Shown here: one piece after another, positions 44,203-51,058 of the stretch
Layout of the letters: each line of letters opens with the position of its first letter
Numbering within the stretch: the first letter of the stretch is position 1
Assembly: GCF_003670275.1 (NCBI RefSeq)
Contig: NZ_QXJF01000016.1
Coordinates: forward strand, 1 to 51,058
Source: Helicobacter labetoulli
GTDB taxonomy: Bacteria; Campylobacterota; Campylobacteria; Campylobacterales; Helicobacteraceae
Length of the DNA: 51,058 nt
Direction of reading: 5' to 3'
Position numbers and translations under genes: made by a program
Notes under the pieces: model-generated
Seen by the model: the letters and a program-made list of their open reading frames with translations, nothing else
Databases searched by the model: none
What the model was told of the DNA's origin: nothing

Positions 44203-45084
44203 TTATAACACAAAAGGTGTATCCTGATACACAGAAAAGTTAAGCCAATTTGAGAAAAGCACGCTTGCACTTGATTTCCAAGAGAGTATGGGTTCTCCAT
44301 CTTCTCCAAAATAATCAAGCGGTTTTGCTATCTCTAAGCCCCTAGCAATATCTCGCTCATACTCCAAACGCAGTGTGTCTTTAGCGTATTCTGGGTGAGC
44401 TAGGATATAAAAGTCCTTTTCATCTTTTAATGCACTAATGCCACAAAGATCACTCTCTAATAGGATTTTCAAACTAGAATTTCTAACCGCATTTTCATCA
44501 ATCCCAGCGTGCCTTGAATGGGGCATTCTCACAACAGAATCTAGTCCATTTAAAAGCAAATCTTGCGTAACAATTTTGTGGGGAAACACACCAAAAACTT
44601 TGCTATTTAACATAACCTTTTCAATCTTATGAAAGTGATATAGCCCTGCCATCGCCCCCCAGCATAGATACATTGTGCTTGTGCAATGAGTTTTTAAATA
44701 GCTCATTATCGCTTGTATCTCTTTCCAATACGCTACATTTTCAAACTCCAAATGCTCAATGGGCGCACCTGTAACAACAGCTCCATCAAACCGCCGCCCT
44801 TTAATATCGCTAAAATTGACATAGAATCTATCTAAATGGCTTTTTGGCGTGTTTGTGCCGATATAGCTTTGCGTGGATAAAAGCGTGATTTTCACCTGCA
44901 AGGGCGAGTTTGCAAGTAGGCTTAGAATCTGATTTTCTGTTTCAATCTTTGTGGGCATAAGGTTGATTAAAAGCACTTCAAGCGTCCTAATATCTTGATG
45001 TTTTGCCCTTTTTGCCCCCATAATAAAGGCTTTTTGACTAAGCAAGGAATAGGCTGGAATATCTTCTGGGATAACAATAGGCAT
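44203..45084 (-). CDS. metA: Homoserine O-acyltransferase (MetA/MetAS)
   Basis: 293 residues. It activates homoserine with an acetyl or succinyl group for methionine synthesis. The catalytic cysteine is in YLCWGAMAGLYHF near residue 142 and the histidine in ILAHPEYAKDTL near 235. The N-terminus MPIVIPEDIPAYSLL is typical. Its neighbour metY uses O-acetylhomoserine in this family, which suggests acetyl as the natural group, although many members were first labelled succinyltransferase. The ATG lies 33 bases after the metY stop, forming a metY-metA unit. Confidence 0.93.
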   Translation of the reverse strand: MPIVIPEDIPAYSLLSQKAFIMGAKRAKHQDIRTLEVLLINLMPTKIETENQILSLLANSPLQVKITLLSTQSYIGTNTPKSHLDRFYVNFSDIKGRRFDGAVVTGAPIEHLEFENVAYWKEIQAIMSYLKTHCTSTMYLCWGAMAGLYHFHKIEKVMLNSKVFGVFPHKIVTQDLLLNGLDSVVRMPHSRHAGIDENAVRNSSLKILLESDLCGISALKDEKDFYILAHPEYAKDTLRLEYERDIARGLEIAKPLDYFGEDGEPILSWKSSASVLFSNWLNFSVYQDTPFVL

Positions 45085-45117
45085 TTTTGCTCCTTTTAGA
45101 TTCTGTACTGCACGATT

Positions 45118-46407
45118 TTATCTCTGTATTGCTTGTTGTAAATCAGCAATCAAATCTTTGCTAGATTCTAGCCCAATGCTTAGACGAATCGTGCAAGGCG
45201 TAATGCCACCACTTTGAAGCTCTTTTTCACTTAGTTGAGAATGCGTTGTAGAAGCTGGGTGAATGATTAAAGACTTTGAATCGCCTATATTTACCACCAT
45301 AGCAAAAATCTCTGTGCTATTGCAAATCTTTTGTGCTGCCTCAAAGCTTTGTGCTTCAAAGCTAAGAAGTCCAGAGCTTTGAGAATTGGCATAATATTTT
45401 TTCAAAAGGGTGTGATATGGGCTAGATTCTAATCCCGGATATGCCACACTTTTAACTAAGCTGTGAGATTCTAAGAATCTTGCCACTTCTAGGGCGTTTT
45501 GACTATGCTTTTTAATACGAAGCTCCAAAGTTTCTAGCCCTTGAAGCAGAATCCACGCTGATTGTGGGGATAATGTCGCACCGATATTTCTAAGCCATTC
45601 AGTGATAAGGCGAATGCTAAAACAAGGCAGGGGCAGTGTGGTATAAACAAGCCCGTGATAACTCGCATCAGGCGTGTTAAACGCAGGGTAGCGGGGATTG
45701 TCTCTAAGCAGTTCATTTAGCCCCTCTCGCTCAATCACCACTCCGCCTAACGCACTGCCCTGCCCATTGACATACTTGCTAAGGCTATGTACGGAAATAT
45801 CCACGCCAAAATCAAAAGGCTTGTGTAAAAAGGCAGTAGGCAGGGTATTATCACAAATGCTTATGATTCTATGCTTTTTAGCAATGGCGGTAATGGCAGT
45901 GGTATCGGCGATTGAAATAATGGGGTTTGAAATGCTTTCAAAAAAAATCGCCTTTGTTTTAGAATCTATCACGGATTCTAATGAAGCAATATTATCAATA
46001 TCAAATACCCTAGTTTCAATACCAAAACGCTTCAGCGTGTGGGTAAAAAGCGTTTGCGTACCACCATAGATTTTATTTGTAAAGATGATATTATCTCCAC
46101 TTTCCGCACAATTTGCTACCGCATAGAAAATCGCCGCACTGCCACTTGAAGTAGGCACACCAAAGATTCCACCCTCAACCGCTGCAAGTCTCGCACCTAG
46201 CACATCAGTCGTGGGATTTGTAAGTCTTGTGTAGATATTGCCTAGCTCTTTTAGTCCAAATCGTGCCGCGGCTTGCTCTAAACTCTCAAAGCAATAAGCG
46301 GTGTTTTGATAGATTGGCACACTCATTGTGCGTTGCGTGTCGTAAGTGTATCCTGCGTGCAGGGCAAGTGTGTCTTGAGTGTAGTTATTATGTTTTAAGT
46401 TTGCCAT
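45118..46407 (-). CDS. metY: O-acetylhomoserine sulfhydrylase
   Basis: 429 residues from MANLKHNNYTQDTLALHAG. PLP enzyme of the Cys/Met family that makes homocysteine from O-acetylhomoserine and sulfide. Landmarks are VPIYQNTAYCFES, NIYTRLTNPTTDVL, and the PLP lysine in HSLSKYVNGQGSALGG near 205. I choose ATG at 46405-46407 because GAAAGGATT lies upstream and all family similarity begins here. The frame stays open for another 77 codons upstream, a tract that is described separately. H. pylori lacks this route, so it is an accessory methionine pathway in this species. Confidence 0.93.
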   Translation of the reverse strand: MANLKHNNYTQDTLALHAGYTYDTQRTMSVPIYQNTAYCFESLEQAAARFGLKELGNIYTRLTNPTTDVLGARLAAVEGGIFGVPTSSGSAAIFYAVANCAESGDNIIFTNKIYGGTQTLFTHTLKRFGIETRVFDIDNIASLESVIDSKTKAIFFESISNPIISIADTTAITAIAKKHRIISICDNTLPTAFLHKPFDFGVDISVHSLSKYVNGQGSALGGVVIEREGLNELLRDNPRYPAFNTPDASYHGLVYTTLPLPCFSIRLITEWLRNIGATLSPQSAWILLQGLETLELRIKKHSQNALEVARFLESHSLVKSVAYPGLESSPYHTLLKKYYANSQSSGLLSFEAQSFEAAQKICNSTEIFAMVVNIGDSKSLIIHPASTTHSQLSEKELQSGGITPCTIRLSIGLESSKDLIADLQQAIQR

Positions 46408-46660
46408 TTTTAATCCTTTCTTTTTGTGTTTGTCTTTTTGGCTAAAATCGCGGATTCTACGCTCAAAAGCGGCGGCACTTACCTTAAGTAAGCTTCTTGC
46501 TTTTTCGCTTGAAAGCCACGATTTTAACTCAAAAATACTTCCACAAATTTCGCGTTTGTATTTTTCGCAAGTCTGCCCCCCTGTGCTTACACATAAGCGG
46601 TGCTTTTGAGTTTCTTGCTCACCCATTTGCTTTAGCAAACTTGCTTTGCCTTTTCACAAA
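46408..46660 (-). repeat. Open leader upstream of metY; copy A of a dispersed repeat
   Basis: The minus-strand frame of metY stays open for 77 codons before its real start (from about 46638), reading MGEQETQKHRLCVSTGG and later RRIRDFSQKDKHKKKGLK. It does not resemble the MetY family. On the plus strand the segment shares ordered blocks with 49590-49800 in the carbamoyltransferase gene: CTTTTTGGCTAAAA (exact), then a TTAC/GTAA inverted pair, then a CGCTTGAAAGCC-like block, then an ACACAT...GCG...TTTTG block. Together with 46661-46892 this is the longest gene-free stretch in the window, about 485 bases. Confidence 0.45.
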
Positions 46661-46717
46661 ATTACCTTTATAATCCTAATGGATTTTGGGTTTATGCTAT
46701 CACAAAAAAATAAGATT

Positions 46718-46804
46718 ACAATATGTAATGTATAAAATATTACAAAAAATCTCCAAAGTGTAACTTTTTTACATAAAAATAAAAATACGATATGTAGTTT
46801 AATT
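46718..46804. promoter_or_regulatory. Two near-copies of an ACRATATGTARTKTA word upstream of metY
   Basis: ACAATATGTAATGTA at 46718-46732 and ACGATATGTAGTTTA at 46787-46801 match in 12 of 15 positions and lie 69 bases apart in very AT-rich DNA between DUF5989 and metY. The first is part of a GTAAT...ATTAC symmetry. They could be binding sites for a regulator of metY-metA, or chance similarity in AT-rich DNA. Confidence 0.3.
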
Positions 46805-46892
46805 TTTACGCAAATGAGAGATTGTATATAAAATGTTTTAAAGTGTGAGAGTGTTTGGCTAGGCTTCAAACAACCCAGCCAAATAATAGAAT

Positions 46893-47042
46893 CTAGAAAA
46901 TTGTGTAAATAAATGGTGCGACAGCTGAGCCTTTTGCCAAGACAATCAATACACCTAAAAATAGCATTACAATAATCACAGGAAAAAGCCAAAATTTCTT
47001 GCGTTCTTTCAAAAAAGCCCATAATTCTTTAATGATATTCAT
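46893..47042 (-). CDS. Small membrane protein of the DUF5989 family
   Basis: 49 residues: MNIIKELWAFLKERKKFW, then one membrane helix (LFPVIIVMLFLGVLIVLA), ending KGSAVAPFIYTIF. This matches DUF5989, a tiny single-helix family normally found beside a carbamoyltransferase and an SxtJ-like protein, as here. The ATG at 47040-47042 has AAAAGGAG upstream. Function unknown; context suggests it helps a membrane-linked carbamoylation system. A longer open frame of 122 codons overlaps it out of register and is not a gene. Confidence 0.85.
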   Translation of the reverse strand: MNIIKELWAFLKERKKFWLFPVIIVMLFLGVLIVLAKGSAVAPFIYTIF

Positions 47043-47078
47043 TGTTGCTCCTTTTGTTGTGTGAGATGTTTTTGTGAT

Positions 47079-48308
47079 TCATTTGATTTCTTTGGCAATG
47101 TATCTGGCTATTTTCTTATTTGCAAGGGCATTTGGGTGTAAATCACATTTATGAAGTGCGTAATAATCCCTGTTTTCCTTATAGTTTTGGAGCATTTGAC
47201 TAGCTAGAAAATATTGCATACCACTTGCGTTAAGATATGTTACAATAGCTTTAGATTCTAATTTTTCAGTATTGCTACTAAGATTGTGCCAGTCCCATAA
47301 GATAAAATATAAAGGTGCGTCAAGTCGCGTGGTGAGCTCTTGTCGCAAACTATCAATGATAGCAAAATACACATCATTATATATTGTGTCATAGACATAG
47401 CTTGGACGCAAGATTTTTACCAAATGGCTTTTGTCTATGTTACTATAAATTTTAGCTAGAATCTTTTGACTTAACGAATCGCTAGAAAAATCGCTAGGGC
47501 GGTTTATCCATTCTAGTTTATTATCTCGCAGGGCAAATCGCGGTGCGTGATTATTCCGCTCCCATTGTGAAAAGCCATTAGCTCTTCTAATATGTCCGGG
47601 CAAACTCTCATAAAAAGCGATAGTGCTTTGACAATGTTGTGTAATTTTTTCTACTTCCCCGCTTAAAAACAAAGCCAAAGCCTGATGTGGTCCATAGCCG
47701 TGGAATCCGAAGTTGTAGATTCTAGCTTTTTGCTCTGTGCCAAAATAGAATGGTAGTGTCTCATCGCCATTTACCCCCTCGCCTATGGTAAAGCTATCGC
47801 CAAAAAATAGCACACATTGATTGTTAGAATCATCACTGCTAGGTGTGATCCGCCAACCAAAATCATCAGTTTGATATGAAATATTATATATTGTGCTATT
47901 ATCACTCGTGTCAATTTTATGTGCTGTGGCAGTAGTGTTTGGTTTGCCCTTATAGCCAGTGATTGGGCTTTGTGTGAGGTAATCTACCCCATAGCTTCCG
48001 CTTGTACTTGTATTACAAGATTCTGCTTTTGCTTCTTGCTTGGTAAAATAGAATCCATACAGCTCTCCTGCTACCAAACACATCGGCACAATACTTGTGT
48101 AAATAAGTATGAGTTTTACACCTTGTTTTTGTATGTTCCTAGCAAATAGCCATAGAAGCAAAGTAAAATACACCCCAATCCACGCAAAAGGCACAATGCT
48201 AAAGCCAAAATCACGCATACATACGCCATCAGCCTTCAATATAATCGCCATAAAAGCAAGTGAACCGATAATCCATACAATAGACTTTATCCATTTATTC
48301 TTTAACAT
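47079..48308 (-). CDS. SGNH-hydrolase-like membrane protein of the carbamoyltransferase cassette
   Basis: 409 residues. Three membrane segments lie near the start (about 10-25, 35-55 and 68-85), followed by a large probably periplasmic domain. That domain has block I FFGDSFTIGEGV near residue 170 with the GDS serine, GFHGYGPHQAL near 205, and the C-terminal CDLHPNALANKKIA near 395, which supplies the Asp-x-x-His of SGNH esterases. Such enzymes add or remove acyl groups on glycans. It lies between the SxtJ-like gene and DUF5989, 36 bases before the latter. The substrate is unknown. Confidence 0.75.
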   Translation of the reverse strand: MLKNKWIKSIVWIIGSLAFMAIILKADGVCMRDFGFSIVPFAWIGVYFTLLLWLFARNIQKQGVKLILIYTSIVPMCLVAGELYGFYFTKQEAKAESCNTSTSGSYGVDYLTQSPITGYKGKPNTTATAHKIDTSDNSTIYNISYQTDDFGWRITPSSDDSNNQCVLFFGDSFTIGEGVNGDETLPFYFGTEQKARIYNFGFHGYGPHQALALFLSGEVEKITQHCQSTIAFYESLPGHIRRANGFSQWERNNHAPRFALRDNKLEWINRPSDFSSDSLSQKILAKIYSNIDKSHLVKILRPSYVYDTIYNDVYFAIIDSLRQELTTRLDAPLYFILWDWHNLSSNTEKLESKAIVTYLNASGMQYFLASQMLQNYKENRDYYALHKCDLHPNALANKKIARYIAKEIK

Positions 48309-48326
48309 AGAATCTCCTTTGAATTT

Positions 48327-48704
48327 TTAAAATTGATTTTTCATACTTACAGGTTGCTTTTGACGAGAGATAAGATAACTATCCTTTTCTTTGTCAAGTC
48401 TCGCACCCAAAACATTGCGTCCTATTATGCGAAAGACTAGCCCCAAAGGCACAAATACGCAAAAATACAGCACCACTAAAGTTGCACGAGAAATACACCA
48501 ACCAATCACACTCCCAAGCTTAACTTGTGTAATGTAAAGCGACACACTAGCTTTAGGATAAACTTGTAAGACTAGGGCGATCCCAAGTCCTATCACCGCC
48601 CATATTCTATAAATGTCGTGCAATAAGATTCCAGAGAGCAAAAATACTACAAAAATCCCCGCCCAAATGCCTAAAAATACGCGTAAATCACTATTGTTTG
48701 TCAT
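48327..48704 (-). CDS. SxtJ-family membrane protein
   Basis: About 125 residues beginning MTNNSDLRVFLGIWAG. Two hydrophobic segments near the start and a third near residue 70-95 (LVVLYFCVFVPLGLVFRIIGR) match the SxtJ family, small membrane proteins encoded beside carbamoyltransferases and named from saxitoxin clusters. ATG codons at 48702-48704 and 48705-48707 compete; AAGGGG upstream fits the first slightly better. It begins 10 bases after the carbamoyltransferase stop. No biochemical role is established. Confidence 0.75.
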   Translation of the reverse strand: MTNNSDLRVFLGIWAGIFVVFLLSGILLHDIYRIWAVIGLGIALVLQVYPKASVSLYITQVKLGSVIGWCISRATLVVLYFCVFVPLGLVFRIIGRNVLGARLDKEKDSYLISRQKQPVSMKNQF

Positions 48705-48714
48705 CATTTTCCCC

Positions 48715-51058
<2,344 letters not shown>

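Noticed and set aside
46654-47022. 122-codon open frame at the start of the carbamoyltransferase cassette
   Set aside because: Its sequence is an out-of-frame reading of the 49-residue DUF5989 gene plus AT-rich intergenic DNA; no ribosome-binding site.

Overview
The window looks like chromosomal DNA from an enterohepatic Helicobacter. The evidence is a set of neighbourhoods with the gene order known from H. pylori: frdCAB with a phospholipase D-like gene; ndk, DUF177, rpmF, plsX, fabH; cheV, cheAY, cheW; and waaA, a zinc-ribbon coiled-coil gene, NIF3. The CheA-receiver fusion, a CcoG oxidase-assembly gene and pseudaminic acid genes fit as well. H. pylori lacks the metA/metY pair, the manC-ligase pair and the carbamoyltransferase cassette seen here, so it is a different species. 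The right end is a run of 76 G, which is almost certainly where a contig broke.

Layout. 1-5.5 kb: a truncated secreted-protein gene, a phospholipase D-family lipoprotein and the fumarate reductase operon frdCAB, all on the minus strand. 5.5-9.7 kb: an MsbA-type lipid flippase, then a copper chaperone and copper ATPase. 9.8-15.9 kb: fatty-acid and phospholipid start genes fabH and plsX with rpmF, DUF177 and ndk, then a periplasmic ATP-dependent DNA ligase, manC and serB. 16-19 kb: a methylenetetrahydrofolate reductase-like gene and two converging phase-variable genes (a family 2 glycosyltransferase and an FkbM methyltransferase). 19-27 kb: the chemotaxis genes, an LpxH-like phosphoesterase, argC, pepD and a class II aldolase-like gene. 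27-29.2 kb: a restriction-modification pair whose nuclease gene is frameshifted. 29.3-32 kb: an ABC-F ATPase and a phase-variable alpha-1,2-fucosyltransferase. 32-40 kb on the plus strand: ccoG, a BI-1 membrane protein, a ThiD2-like domain, a fused PseG-PseH, pseI, a class V aminotransferase and miaA. 40-46.4 kb on the minus strand: an esterase, a RluA synthase, waaA, flgZ, NIF3, metA and metY. 46.9 kb to the end: DUF5989, an SGNH hydrolase, an SxtJ-like protein and a large carbamoyltransferase.

Theme. Much of the window makes or varies the cell surface: Kdo transfer, lipid A export, GDP-mannose supply, pseudaminic acid, a fucosyltransferase, a polyprenyl-phosphate type glycosyltransferase, a putative sugar O-methyltransferase and a carbamoyltransferase. 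Three of these genes contain G or C tracts (C9, G11, G10), and in each the number of bases puts the gene out of frame as written. The carbamoyltransferase runs into the terminal G run and probably carries a fourth tract.

Two features are not explained by any single gene. The heptamer AGATTCT and its complement AGAATCT are very frequent on both strands and sometimes occur as closely spaced inverted pairs. A roughly 200-bp imperfect repeat lies both upstream of metY, as an open leader, and inside the carbamoyltransferase, as part of an in-frame insertion. No tRNA, rRNA, CRISPR array or insertion sequence was recognised.
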